From the NCBI GenBank assembly GCA_003058525.1, contig QBVD01000049.1, positions 1 through 64,000 of the forward strand: a DNA stretch of 64,000 nt, read 5' to 3'. A program made the position numbers and the translations under genes. This document shows positions 8,836 through 18,900 of the stretch, one piece after another. The first letter of the stretch is position 1; every line of letters begins with the position of its first letter. Source of the stretch: a gamma proteobacterium symbiont of Ctena orbiculata. Its GTDB lineage: Bacteria > Pseudomonadota > Gammaproteobacteria > Chromatiales > Chromatiaceae. The notes under the pieces are model-generated. The model worked only from the letters and a program-made list of their open reading frames with translations. It was not told the origin of the DNA and did no database searches.

Positions 8836-10041
8836 TCAGAGACGTTCACAGAAATCCCGTAGACTGAAGCCCTGCAGATTGATATCCAACCCCTTCAGCA
8901 GCCCCAGAACCTTGAAGCGCTCTCCCATTTCCGTGGGCAGGGTCAGACGCTTGACCCCCTGCACCAAGGATATATGCCGACTCAGGTCGTTTGGATCGGA
9001 CTCCGCCAACAGACTATCGAGACCATTGGCAATGAGGAAATGGGCCTGGGTTGTATAACCACCCAATCTGAATCCGGCCTCGACCGCATCCCTCGCGAGT
9101 GCAGTGAAATCGACCTGACTGGTAATGTCCTGCAAACCAATCCAGCGAAATGGATCACTATGGGCGCGATGACGATAGTGGCACATCAAGGTACCCCGGT
9201 TACGTTGCGGGTGATAATACTCTGCCCGGCTGTATCCATAGTCGATCAGGATCGCCACACCGAGATCCATTGCCATGGCCAAGGCCGATACCCAAGCGGC
9301 TTGACGAAGATTGATTTCCGAAATATAGCCGGAGGGCAGATCACAGCTGGTTTGATAGATCTCTTTGACCGCAGACTCAAGGCCGGGGGTAGTGGGAGAA
9401 TCAAACTGTTCCCGCAATTGATCCTCATCACATATCACAAAACACTCTTCGACTGCACCGTCATTGATCCGGAACCGACATACCGGCATCGCATCCAACA
9501 GCTCATTGGCGATTACAACACCCTGAATACCGTTCGGCATCGTGTCCAGCCAATTCACCCGATGGAGAAGATGGGGAACACGCTCCTTAAGCGTCTCATG
9601 TTGCCGCGCCTTGAGTTCAGGGCTGAGCTCCAGAATCTGATAACGGTGCGGAAGTCTGCCCAGCTGTTCCAGCTCCGCCAGCAGATCGGCTGCAAGCACC
9701 CCGGAACCGGCACCGAACTCCAATACATCGCCTGACTCAATTTCCGCCAATACCGGCTCTATCTGACGGGCAAGGCATTGTGCGAATAGAGGGGAAACCT
9801 CCGGGGCGGTGATAAAATCGCCCTGTTCGCCGAATTTACGGCTACCGGCCACATAGTAACCCAGCCCCGGCGCATACAACGCCATCTCCATAAATCGATC
9901 GAAAGGAATGGCACCGTTCCCCTTCTCAATTGCGCGTTTTATCTGTCGCATCAGTCTTTCGCTGACAGCTTGGGAGGTGGCATCAGGCAACGGCAGTGTT
10001 CTGCCGGATGGCGCTGGTTTATCGCTGAGACAGTCAGGCAT
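8836..10041 (-). CDS. MidA/NDUFAF7-like SAM-dependent methyltransferase
   Basis: A 401-residue cytoplasmic protein of the MidA/NDUFAF7 class of protein-arginine methyltransferases. The mitochondrial member methylates a complex I subunit. The hallmarks are the N-terminal segment with YAPGLGYYVAG and DFITAPEVSPLF, the SAM-binding loop VLEFGAGSGVLA, ANELLDAMPV, and IDYGYSRAEYYHP. I prefer the ATG at 10041. The frame stays open to 10104, but that would overlap the divergent folM start and add 21 atypical residues. The two genes are divergently transcribed from a short shared region. Confidence 0.88.
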   Translation of the reverse strand: MPDCLSDKPAPSGRTLPLPDATSQAVSERLMRQIKRAIEKGNGAIPFDRFMEMALYAPGLGYYVAGSRKFGEQGDFITAPEVSPLFAQCLARQIEPVLAEIESGDVLEFGAGSGVLAADLLAELEQLGRLPHRYQILELSPELKARQHETLKERVPHLLHRVNWLDTMPNGIQGVVIANELLDAMPVCRFRINDGAVEECFVICDEDQLREQFDSPTTPGLESAVKEIYQTSCDLPSGYISEINLRQAAWVSALAMAMDLGVAILIDYGYSRAEYYHPQRNRGTLMCHYRHRAHSDPFRWIGLQDITSQVDFTALARDAVEAGFRLGGYTTQAHFLIANGLDSLLAESDPNDLSRHISLVQGVKRLTLPTEMGERFKVLGLLKGLDINLQGFSLRDFCERL

Positions 10042-10103
10042 ATATTTTGAAACCTTGATGAATCCGTTAGAGTAGACGCGACATTCAACCACGGAGTTCC
10101 TCA

Positions 10104-10859
10104 ATGACGCAAAACCGGAACGGTCTGACTGGAAAATGTGCGCTGATCACCGGCGCCGCACATAGGATAGGTGCCGCTATCGCCCGTCAGTTACACGCTG
10201 AAGGGATGAATATTCTACTCCACTATCGCCATTCCAAGGAGGCGGCAGAGCAGGTAAAGCACGAACTGGAGGAGAAACGCGCCCAATCTGTGTGGCTGTT
10301 GCAGGCTGATCTACACCAAGCTGAAAGTTACAACTTTCTCATCAATCAGACCGAGACACTGTGTCAGCGGCTTGACCTGCTGGTGAATAATGCCTCAAGT
10401 TTCTATCCGACCCCGCTACGAGAAGCGACAGTCAGCGATTGGGACGACCTCATCGGCAGTAACCTCAAGGCGCCCTTTTTTCTTTCGCAGGCGGCGGCGC
10501 CGCTGCTCTATCGAAGTGAAGGCTGTATCATCAACCTGGTGGACATCCATGCCAGGCGACCGCTTAAGAATCACCCCATTTACTCGATCGCAAAAGCAGG
10601 CAACGCCATGCTGGTGAAATCCCTGGCACGGGAGTTGGGACCTGTAATCCGCGTCAATGGCGTTGCACCAGGGGCCATTCTCTGGCCGGAACAGGGCCTG
10701 ACCGACCAGGAACGCGCGGACATTCTCGAGCGCACCGCGTTGAAACGGGCGGGAACACCGGAAGATATAGCCCGCACGCTGCTGTTCCTCTATCGTGACG
10801 CCACATATATTACCGGCCAGATTATCGCCGTCGATGGCGGCAGAACACTACAGCAGTAA
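10104..10859 (+). CDS. folM: Pteridine reductase (FolM-like short-chain dehydrogenase)
   Basis: A 251-residue SDR enzyme reducing dihydropterins such as dihydromonapterin, with side activity on dihydrofolate. The nucleotide-binding motif is TGAAHRIG (residues 16-23), where the Arg in place of the usual Gly is the pteridine-reductase signature. Further features are LLVNNASSF, catalytic YSIAKAG, and the C-terminal ITGQIIAVDGG. A GGAG ribosome site lies about ten bases before the ATG. The gene is divergent from the MidA-like methyltransferase. Confidence 0.87.
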   Translation: MTQNRNGLTGKCALITGAAHRIGAAIARQLHAEGMNILLHYRHSKEAAEQVKHELEEKRAQSVWLLQADLHQAESYNFLINQTETLCQRLDLLVNNASSFYPTPLREATVSDWDDLIGSNLKAPFFLSQAAAPLLYRSEGCIINLVDIHARRPLKNHPIYSIAKAGNAMLVKSLARELGPVIRVNGVAPGAILWPEQGLTDQERADILERTALKRAGTPEDIARTLLFLYRDATYITGQIIAVDGGRTLQQ

Positions 10860-10985
10860 GGCTGACCAATAGTACTATGGGACACATATCAACTACCCTG
10901 AAGGTGTCGCAACAGTGTGACGGCATGCGTTGTAACATCAACAATCAAACATCTGAAACACATCTTTAACCACGAGCTATTGACT

Positions 10986-12404
10986 ATGACGGAAGTATCA
11001 TCCGGCCTGACATTCAGACAAAGCGTCGACCATATGGTCGATCGTGCACTGGCTTTTATGGAGCTGGATCCCGGTATCGCCAATGCCATCAAATCATGTA
11101 CTTCGGTTTTACAGGTCAGTTTCCCTGTAGACATAAGAGGCAAGGTTGAGCTTTTCACCGGCTGGCGAGCAGTACACAGTATCCACCGCCTGCCTGCCAA
11201 GGGTGGATTACGCTATGCGGAAAACGTAGATCAACAGGAGGTCGAGGCGCTTGCGGCACTGATGACTTATAAATGCGCCATCGTTGACGTCCCATTCGGC
11301 GGCTCGAAAGGTGGGCTGTGTATCAATCCGAATAACTACTCTCGGGATGAATTGAAGCAGATTACCCGCCGCTTTGCGCGAGAACTGGCGGCACCGGGCT
11401 TTCTCAACCCGGCAACCAATGTGCCTGCACCGGATATGGGGACCGGTCAACGCGAAATGGCCTGGATAGCTGACACCTATAAACACCTCTATCCCGAAGA
11501 GATCAACGCCCTTGCCTGTGTCACCGGTAAACCGGTAGCACATGGTGGCGTCAACGGTCGAACCGAGGCCACCGGACGCGGAGTACAATATGCACTGCAG
11601 GAGTTTTTCCGGCACAAGGAGGAGCTGAATGCCGCAGGTATGGACGGTGGATTGGAGGGTAAACGCATCATCATCCAGGGACTGGGCAATGTGGGCTATC
11701 ACGCTGCCAAGTTTTTATCCGAGGAGGACGGCGCCAAGATAGTCGGCATCATTGTCCGGGACGGAGGTGTTTTCAATCCCGATGGAATCCATGTGGAAGA
11801 GGCGTATTACCACCGTTGCTCCCATGGAGGTCTGAAGGGATTTGCCGGCGGCGAGTTCGTTGTAGAAGGCGAGAAACTTCTGGAAACCGAGTGCGATATC
11901 CTAATACCCGCTGCGATCGAGAGTGCGATCAATGAGCACAACGCACCGAATATCCACGCTAAGTTGATTGCCGAAGCAGCCAACGGCCCAGTTACTTTCG
12001 AGGCCGATCGCATCCTGCGCAGTCGAGGCATCACCATCCTGCCGGATGCCTATGTCAATGCCGGTGGTGTAGTGGTCTCCTATTTCGAGTGGATTCGTAA
12101 CCTCAGCCATATGCGATTTGGTCGTATCGAACGTCGTCTGGATGAGTCACGCGGCAAACATGTGGTTGCCGCGCTGGAACAAACGACGGGAAAACAGGTC
12201 CCCGAATGGATTAAGGGCAGCCTGTCTCGGGGCGCAGACGAGCTTGACTTGGTACGATCCGGACTCGATGACAGCATGCGACTGGCACTGCAGGAGATTA
12301 TCGACATACGCAGTCGCAAACCCGAGCTCGAAGATTATCGAACCGCCGCCTATGTTATCGCCCTGCAAAAACTGGCACGCTCCTATATTGATATTGGCGT
12401 TTAA
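10986..12404 (+). CDS. Glutamate (Glu/Leu/Phe/Val family) dehydrogenase
   Basis: A 472-residue oxidoreductase that interconverts an amino acid and its 2-oxo acid using NAD(P). The substrate-domain motifs are LPAKGGLRY and KCAIVDVPFGGSKGG, with two conserved lysines, and NVPAPDMGT with the catalytic Asp. The Rossmann loop is IQGLGNVGYHAA near residue 225. The size fits hexameric glutamate dehydrogenase. The ATG at 10986 starts where family members start; an upstream ATG at 10917 would add 23 unrelated residues. Cofactor preference was not assigned. Confidence 0.9.
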   Translation: MTEVSSGLTFRQSVDHMVDRALAFMELDPGIANAIKSCTSVLQVSFPVDIRGKVELFTGWRAVHSIHRLPAKGGLRYAENVDQQEVEALAALMTYKCAIVDVPFGGSKGGLCINPNNYSRDELKQITRRFARELAAPGFLNPATNVPAPDMGTGQREMAWIADTYKHLYPEEINALACVTGKPVAHGGVNGRTEATGRGVQYALQEFFRHKEELNAAGMDGGLEGKRIIIQGLGNVGYHAAKFLSEEDGAKIVGIIVRDGGVFNPDGIHVEEAYYHRCSHGGLKGFAGGEFVVEGEKLLETECDILIPAAIESAINEHNAPNIHAKLIAEAANGPVTFEADRILRSRGITILPDAYVNAGGVVVSYFEWIRNLSHMRFGRIERRLDESRGKHVVAALEQTTGKQVPEWIKGSLSRGADELDLVRSGLDDSMRLALQEIIDIRSRKPELEDYRTAAYVIALQKLARSYIDIGV

Positions 12405-12813
12405 GAACAATACAAAAACACTTTACATTTTGAGGTATTTGTATAAGAATTTAATTCGTATATCTACTCGGCGGGATATCACACAGATTGACGATTGAAG
12501 GGACACAGACGATACACACAAAGGTATCGCGCACAGGGAGGAGTGATCGTATATGGGTAATAGTAATAACCTGATCCAATATCTCGGCACAATCATATTA
12601 ACTGCCCGAAATATCCTAAACCTGACATGGCGCCCTTCAACCTTTCGCCATCCAGTGATTTCAAGCGCATCATATTCTCACGACAAGCCTATGTAAGGAA
12701 TGGATAGCCTTTAATCAGGTTGAATACCTGAACAACACCATAATGCTCATGATTTCACGCCAGCTGAATATACAAGATCAGATATACATCCAAACGGAAA
12801 TAGGAGTTCATGT
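12405..12813. other. Intergenic stretch of 409 bases, no gene seen
   Basis: AT-rich with stops in all frames. No convincing hairpin or RNA gene was recognised. The right edge contains AGGAG at 12802-12806, the ribosome site of the hemerythrin gene. Confidence 0.6.
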
Positions 12814-13209
12814 ATGTCACTAATGCAATGGGTAGAGGAGAAGCACGGTACAAGTGTCGACCTCTGTGATAATCAGCATAAAGAGCTGTTCGACCGCGTC
12901 AATGCACTTCATGATGCTGTCACCAGTAGAGACCACATCGATATCGGCAATCGCTTGGACAACCTGATTGATTTTGTCGTCAGGCACTTTGAGACCGAAG
13001 AACGTTTAATGGAGGAGCGTGGTTACAGCGGATTGGATCATCATCGTCAAGAGCATGATCTCCTGATCAAGATATGTACCGATATCCAGGATAAGTTTCA
13101 TGCCGGCGAAATGGAGATCGAGGAAGGTACATTAACCTACATAAAAGAATGGCTCGATCACCATATCCCGATCATTGATAAACCGTATGGTGCCGCATTG
13201 AGCAATTGA
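12814..13209 (+). CDS. Bacteriohemerythrin
   Basis: A 131-residue single-domain hemerythrin, an O2-binding four-helix bundle with a di-iron site. All seven expected ligands are visible: His22, His58, Glu62 (HFETE), His77 and His81 (HRQEH), His117 and Asp122 (HIPIID). It may store or deliver oxygen or shield oxygen-sensitive enzymes, and the family is frequent in microaerophilic sulfur oxidisers. AGGAG seven bases before the ATG sets the start. It is followed by an intrinsic terminator, so it is probably a monocistron. Confidence 0.92.
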   Translation: MSLMQWVEEKHGTSVDLCDNQHKELFDRVNALHDAVTSRDHIDIGNRLDNLIDFVVRHFETEERLMEERGYSGLDHHRQEHDLLIKICTDIQDKFHAGEMEIEEGTLTYIKEWLDHHIPIIDKPYGAALSN

Positions 13210-13252
13210 AGACTACAAGTTTTGATGAAAAGCCAGGTTTGGCTTCATCCTC

Positions 13253-13297
13253 GCGGGACCTGCGAGTGCCCCCGACACGTCGGTCCCGCTTTTTTTT
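13253..13297 (+). terminator. Intrinsic terminator after the hemerythrin gene
   Basis: GCGGGACC (13253-13260) pairs with GGTCCCGC (13282-13289) and is followed by an eight-base T run reaching the 3' edge of the convergent helicase gene. The loop is 21 bases. Confidence 0.8.
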
Positions 13298-15213
13298 CAT
13301 CCTTCCGGCAGTGAGAAGAACCGCTCCAATACTGTAAATTCCTGTGTTTTGGTCATCGGCGGCAAGCTGCGAATAAATATCTTTCCGTAGGGTTTGCTCA
13401 ACAGCCTGGGATCGCAGAGCACCAAAACACCCCGATCTTTCTCGTCCCGAATCAAGCGTCCCGCCCCCTGTTTCAAGGCAATTGCGGCTTGAGGCAATTG
13501 ATACGCCATGAAGGGATTTCCACCTCGCTTGCGTAAGGCATCGATGCGTGCCTGAAGTACCGGATCGCCGGGTGATGCAAATGGCAGTTTATCGATGATT
13601 ACACAGGAAAGCGCCTCCCCACGCACATCGATGCCCTCCCAGAAGCTGGATGTCCCGAGTAATACCGCATTACCGAGCCTACGAAACTGTTCAACCAACT
13701 CGGTTCGTGGTGCCGTACCCTGCACCAGCATTGGATAGCTCAGCTTCTCTTTCAGATAATCAGCCGCCTCCTGCAGTGCCTTGTGACTGGTATATAGCAA
13801 AAAGGCACGACCTCCACTTGCCTGCAATATAGGTAGTGAAAGATCGGATACAGCCCTATTGAACTCAGGGCTGTTGGGTTCCGGCAGATTCTTTGGCACA
13901 TACCAGACCGCTTGATGCGGGTAATCGAAAGGGCTGTCCCAACAATGGGTTTCGGCTTCAGATAATCCAAGCTGCTTTGAAAAATGCTCGAAACTGCCAC
14001 CTACCGCCAGCGTGGCGGAAGTAAATATCCAGGATGCGGGATGTTCCTGCATGACACCCTGAAATATATCCGCAATCTCCAACGGTGTACGATTCAAACG
14101 AAAACTCTGTCGGTGAGTCTCAAACCAACGGATTGACTCGCTATCATCATTCTGCCGTAGACCGTGCAGTCGTTGAAGCACCGTACCACAGCGCTCACTA
14201 CAGCTCTCCAGGCCCTTTCCCCGCCCTTCCACGGTGCGTAGCGATTGCGCCAGTTGCTCGATGGAATCCAGCAATCCGTCAAGATGGGCATTCACCGATG
14301 GATTGGCTGCAACCTCAGACCAGGCTCCCCGTCTCTGCTCCAGGCCAAAGGCCAATCGCATATCCCTGGTTGCCTGCTGCAGACGTTCTGCATGTTCCAG
14401 TATTTCGGGAGTATCCTTTGCCTCACGGTGATACTCCGCAACGGTATCCCGTGCCAGCTCAAGCAATTGGCGGCCACTCACACTGTCGCCGAAGAAATTT
14501 CCTGCGATATCGGGCAGTTGATGCGCCTCATCGAGGATAAAACAGTCGGCACTGGGCAGAAGTTCCGCAAATCCCTCCTCCTTCAACGCCATGTCTGCAC
14601 ACAACAGATGGTGGTTGACAACTACCAGATCCGCCTCCTGGGCGCGTTTTCTCGCCTCCATGAGATGACAGGTACTATAGGCTGAGCACTCTTGCCCCAG
14701 GCAGTTTTCGGTTGTTGACGTCACATAGGGCCAGATTCCCGCATCCTCAGGTACCTGGGTCATCCCAGCTATATCGCCGCTTTTGGTTTTGATCGACCAC
14801 TCACGAATCCACTGCAACTGCCCAACCTGCTCCCTGGTGAGATGCAGCTCTTCATGTAGCGTATTCTCCAGACGGTGGATACAAAGGTAGTTGGCACGAC
14901 CCTTCAGTAATGCCGTTGCAACCGGACTCGACAGGCTTTGCCGCACCATGGGCAGATCCCGATGGAACAGTTGATCCTGGAGGTTTTTGGTGCCGGTTGA
15001 GATGATTACCTTTTGCCCGGACATCAATGCCGGCACCAGATAGGCGAATGTCTTACCGGTACCAGTCCCGGCTTCACAGATCAGCACACCTCCCTGATCC
15101 ATAATCCGGCCGACAGCCTGAGCCATCTCCCGTTGTTGCGGGCGATAGGAAAAACCCTCGATGCGCTTCGCCAACCAGCCATCGGGGTCGAAAATCTCAG
15201 CGATATCCGTCAT
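13297..15213 (-). CDS. yoaA: ATP-dependent DNA helicase, YoaA/DinG family
   Basis: A 638-residue XPD-like superfamily 2 helicase acting 5' to 3' in replication-stress repair. Walker A is EAGTGTGKT near residue 46 and the DEAH box is ILDEAHQL. The four Fe-S cysteines are NYLC and, further on, C-x4-C-x5-C in NCLGQECSAYSTC. Helicase motifs V/VI end in QGAGRLIRD. The length matches YoaA (~636) rather than the longer DinG (~716), hence the symbol. In E. coli YoaA works with the HolC clamp-loader subunit. Confidence 0.9.
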   Translation of the reverse strand: MTDIAEIFDPDGWLAKRIEGFSYRPQQREMAQAVGRIMDQGGVLICEAGTGTGKTFAYLVPALMSGQKVIISTGTKNLQDQLFHRDLPMVRQSLSSPVATALLKGRANYLCIHRLENTLHEELHLTREQVGQLQWIREWSIKTKSGDIAGMTQVPEDAGIWPYVTSTTENCLGQECSAYSTCHLMEARKRAQEADLVVVNHHLLCADMALKEEGFAELLPSADCFILDEAHQLPDIAGNFFGDSVSGRQLLELARDTVAEYHREAKDTPEILEHAERLQQATRDMRLAFGLEQRRGAWSEVAANPSVNAHLDGLLDSIEQLAQSLRTVEGRGKGLESCSERCGTVLQRLHGLRQNDDSESIRWFETHRQSFRLNRTPLEIADIFQGVMQEHPASWIFTSATLAVGGSFEHFSKQLGLSEAETHCWDSPFDYPHQAVWYVPKNLPEPNSPEFNRAVSDLSLPILQASGGRAFLLYTSHKALQEAADYLKEKLSYPMLVQGTAPRTELVEQFRRLGNAVLLGTSSFWEGIDVRGEALSCVIIDKLPFASPGDPVLQARIDALRKRGGNPFMAYQLPQAAIALKQGAGRLIRDEKDRGVLVLCDPRLLSKPYGKIFIRSLPPMTKTQEFTVLERFFSLPEG

Positions 15214-15239
15214 AGAACTGCTGCAGGGAACCAGGATCT

Positions 15240-15254
15240 GTTAGCAGGCCCTAG
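15240..15254 (+). repeat. Isolated copy of the repeat's terminal motif at a gene end
   Basis: GTTAGCAGGCCCTAG matches the right end of the 220-base repeat (GTTAACAGGCCCTAG) with one mismatch. As in the second full copy, the final CTAG supplies the TAG stop of the minus-strand gene to the right. It is too short to stand alone as proof; it may be a solo end or remnant. Confidence 0.4.
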
Positions 15255-15748
15255 TCAGCCTGATTATCCCAGACTTCGGGTTCAAGGCCGTTTTCGCGGG
15301 TCCAGGCAAGGTGACCGATGATCTTGAAACGCGCCACCGACATAGCACCACGTTTAGCCCGGTTGCTGCTGCTTTTACCGACATACTCAATAATATCGTC
15401 CCGCTCTGCTTCATAGATCTCATAGGGTTCGTAATCCTCATCCATGAGTACCAGTACAACACTGTCCCAATCCTTATCGAGTTTAAGCTGACCAATCCTT
15501 TGACCTGATTTGCTTTCATCGAAAATGGTTCTTGATTTGATCTGAATCTGTTTGTCGCCGCGCTTGGGATCTACCGCATCATAGCCACCCTCACCCGTTG
15601 GTTTGGGCTCGAGCCGGAGTAGCTTGACAGCATCATATTCCGCAATTTCATTACTGATACCGGGCAGGGGCTTACCCATAGTACGACGATACTCAGCGGC
15701 CAATACCCGGGCCTGGGCAATCAGTTTGTCGGCGGCATACAGGGTCAA
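15251..15748 (-). CDS. Hypothetical protein with a PD-(D/E)XK-like nuclease pattern
   Basis: A 165-residue soluble protein resembling a family annotated DUF6998, described as restriction-endonuclease-like (from memory). A glutamate (Glu34) precedes GGYDAVDP (Asp57) and then QIQIKSR, giving D-x11-QxK as in variants of the PD-(D/E)XK active site. The C-terminal half contains SVVLVLMDEDYEPYEIYEA. No methyltransferase or other restriction-modification partner is adjacent; the nearest gene is yoaA. It may be a stand-alone DNA-processing protein. Its stop codon lies inside a repeat-end motif. Confidence 0.72.
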   Translation of the reverse strand: MTLYAADKLIAQARVLAAEYRRTMGKPLPGISNEIAEYDAVKLLRLEPKPTGEGGYDAVDPKRGDKQIQIKSRTIFDESKSGQRIGQLKLDKDWDSVVLVLMDEDYEPYEIYEAERDDIIEYVGKSSSNRAKRGAMSVARFKIIGHLAWTRENGLEPEVWDNQAD

Positions 15749-15997
15749 GCCTCTGCTCCCTCACTATTCAGGAATGGAATTCTGCTCGGATTGTAGCCTA
15801 TCTGGCGCCTGTCAAGAAACGCTTAGTGACTGTTGCAGCCACAGATATCCGCTATTTGCCCCCCCTTCGCCAACATGCGTTGTCATGTTATCGGGGTTGA
15901 GACGGGTTTTGCGTAAGATTTCCGATTTGCCTGCCCCGTTTGCCCTGCTGTGCATCAACACCGGCAATAGTCGCGGCCTCGAAATAAAAGGGATCGA

Positions 15998-18900
15998 TCA
16001 GGCAGTGGAGATTTGTTGCCTGTTCCCCACAATCTCTTGCAAAACCTCAGTGAACACCCTGGGGCGTCCAAAATGATAGCCCTGCGCGAAATCCACCCCC
16101 ATCTCCTGCAGCGCCTTGCCGATAGAGGCATCACTCACATGTTCGGCAATCACCACCTTGTCCATGAAATGAGCGAGCTCCATGATCGAAATAACCATCG
16201 CCAGATCGGCGGTGTTCTGGATCATCTCGCGCACGAAGATGCCGTCGATTTTCACGTAGTTGACGGGAAAATCCTTGAGATACGAGAAAGAGGCGAAACC
16301 GGACCCGAAATCATCCAGATAACAGGAGCACCCCATCGATCTGACCTCCTTCATGAAGTTCACCGTATCCTCGATATCTCTGGCGAGAGCCGTTTCAGTG
16401 ACCTCGAATCCCAGTTGCTCGGCAGGAACGGGTGACTCACTGATGCGCTGTTTCAAATAGCGCTTGAATTCGCTGTCGACAACAGACGTGGTCGACAGAT
16501 TGACTGAGAAACTGACCTCTCCCAGGAGCCTGTCGCCATAGGGTGTAATTGCATCAAAGAAGTGATCTATGACCCAAAGATCAACGGCTCGCATCAGATC
16601 ATATTGTTCGGCGATTTTGATGAAACGCTGTGGTGGTTGAGGTTCACCCTTGTCATCGAGGATTCGTAACAGGATTTCATAGTGTGGCTTCAATCCCGCA
16701 TCTTGTTTAAGTGGCACGATTGGTTGGGCAAAGAGCACCATTCGATCGTTCGCCAACGCCTCCTGAATAGCTGGAATCGTCTGGATAACCTGCCTGTGTT
16801 TCTGATAGGCGGAATCGGATGCCGAATAGAGCCGCGTACAGTTTCTGCCACCCTCTTTGGCCATATAGCAGGCAGACTTGGCTGCCTGTAGCAGTTCACT
16901 GGTATCCGCTTGTTGCCGGGCATCCACCTGCACTACGCCAAGACTGGCTGAAACCGGTATCAGACGTCCATCCCAATTGAAACGATACCCCTCGATTGCA
17001 CGACGCAATGATTCAGCATTCAGAAATCCCTTATCCAGATCCGCATTCCTCATAAGCAGGGCGAATTCATCATCACCGATACGCGCCACCATGCCATATT
17101 CGGTGAGATAACTGGAGACGATTGATGAAACCGTCTGCAGCAGTTGGTCCCCCCCTTTGAAACCGCACAGATCATTGACCACCTGGAACTTGTCCAGGTC
17201 AAGCAGTATCAATACATGTTGCGTGTCGTTGTTTTCCGCCTCAACCGACAGCTCACGCAGATGGCGTTCGAACCTGCGGCGATTAAACAGCCCGGTCAGT
17301 TCATCGGTGGATGACTCATCCTTGATATGATTGAAACTCGACAACAGTATGCGGTCGATAGCCCTGTCAACAATCGGCTGCACCCGGTCCTGCATGACAC
17401 TGTAGTTACCACTCTCTAGAGATTCCGCCAATTCACAATCGGTGATATCCAATGCCTTCAATCCATCTCCATCCACAAACAGGAAACGGGATGAATCACT
17501 GTTTTTCCAAGCCAGAAAAAGCATTCGTTCACCTGGATCCACAACCATCCAGGTATCGATTTTGAGGGACTTGATTCTCTCCAATGAGGCCTGACCAATT
17601 GCCGACTCTGCACTGTTATCGGGATTGTTTACCCTGTCGGAAAAAAACTGGGTCAGGTAGTTTTCATCAACCTCTATTCTCTGCTCACAAAACGGCGTCG
17701 CTGCATCGCCCCCCCTGATGAGCGCTGTCTGTAGTTCGATAGCAAAATTCCGGCTCTCTTCAGGATATACGGGATAGTCACGAAATCCCTTTCTGATTAG
17801 CGAGATCAGATCGCGAATTCGACTTTCGCTCATTTCATGCGGCGACGATTGGTTGAGGAAAAGTTTCCCCATTATTTCGATGACACGGGAATAAGCCTTC
17901 CAGGACGTGCTTTCTTGACCCTCAATCGCATAGGTCTGCACCAGCAGGTTGACCCATCCATACTGAAACAGTTTTGCTATCGCACCGGTTACCGATTTCC
18001 CCAACAACTGGTTACCTATGTAAGTTAAGACCTTGCGCTCCGCTGATATAAATTGTTCATCCTTTTCACAGTGCTTGATCGCAAGCAGGCGATTATGATG
18101 AAACTTCTCCAACTGATTATGTTTTAAGGCCTCGAGTGCCTGTGTCACTTCAGAAACACTGTCGAGCTTATTGCAATCAATGGCATCGAGAATCTGTGAT
18201 ATCTGCGCCATATCGCGTATCTGTGTCAACTGATTCCCCGTTGTGAGATAGGGAGCCAGAGACTCTATCGTGGCAAGGAACTGCCTGATAGGGTGTTTAC
18301 TGTTTTCCAGTAGTGAAGGGTCATTCACCACTTCCTGAATAATCTGAATCTCCATCCGATTCAGCAGATCTTTCAGGTCTGCCGGTACAAGCGGATCGTT
18401 ACGTAGTGCTGAGACCAATTCCTCACCGGTACTGATCGCCGCACTCACCACAGGATCCAGTTTTTGATGATCGGATGGTTGATTCTCCAACTCATGCTCG
18501 AGCTGCTTGAGAACTGATGAACCAAATCTCAAGGGGAGGTTATTCAGGGATTCTATAACCCGGTTTTTGTCAATCCATACAACTTCCGGACCCAGATCCT
18601 CATGCCTAATATGATGTTTGGCATTGAGTAACGTCGATAGCTGTTGTAGAACCCTACCCACGTTTGGATGGAATTTCTTTTTCGCTGGATGACTTTTATT
18701 GGCGCTTGTCTGGTAGTCAGAAGTAAAATCGATTCCTTTCTCCTTCAAAAGCCCCACTATCTCTTCGTATAAATTATCGAGCCCCTGTAGCACTGTCTTC
18801 TGAAAAACGCTCAAGATCAAGTGAAAACAGTTGATTTCCAAATCAAACCTGTCCAGTGCATGTTTCAGGGCATTGAGCAGACTGATCGGAGAGAGAGGAT

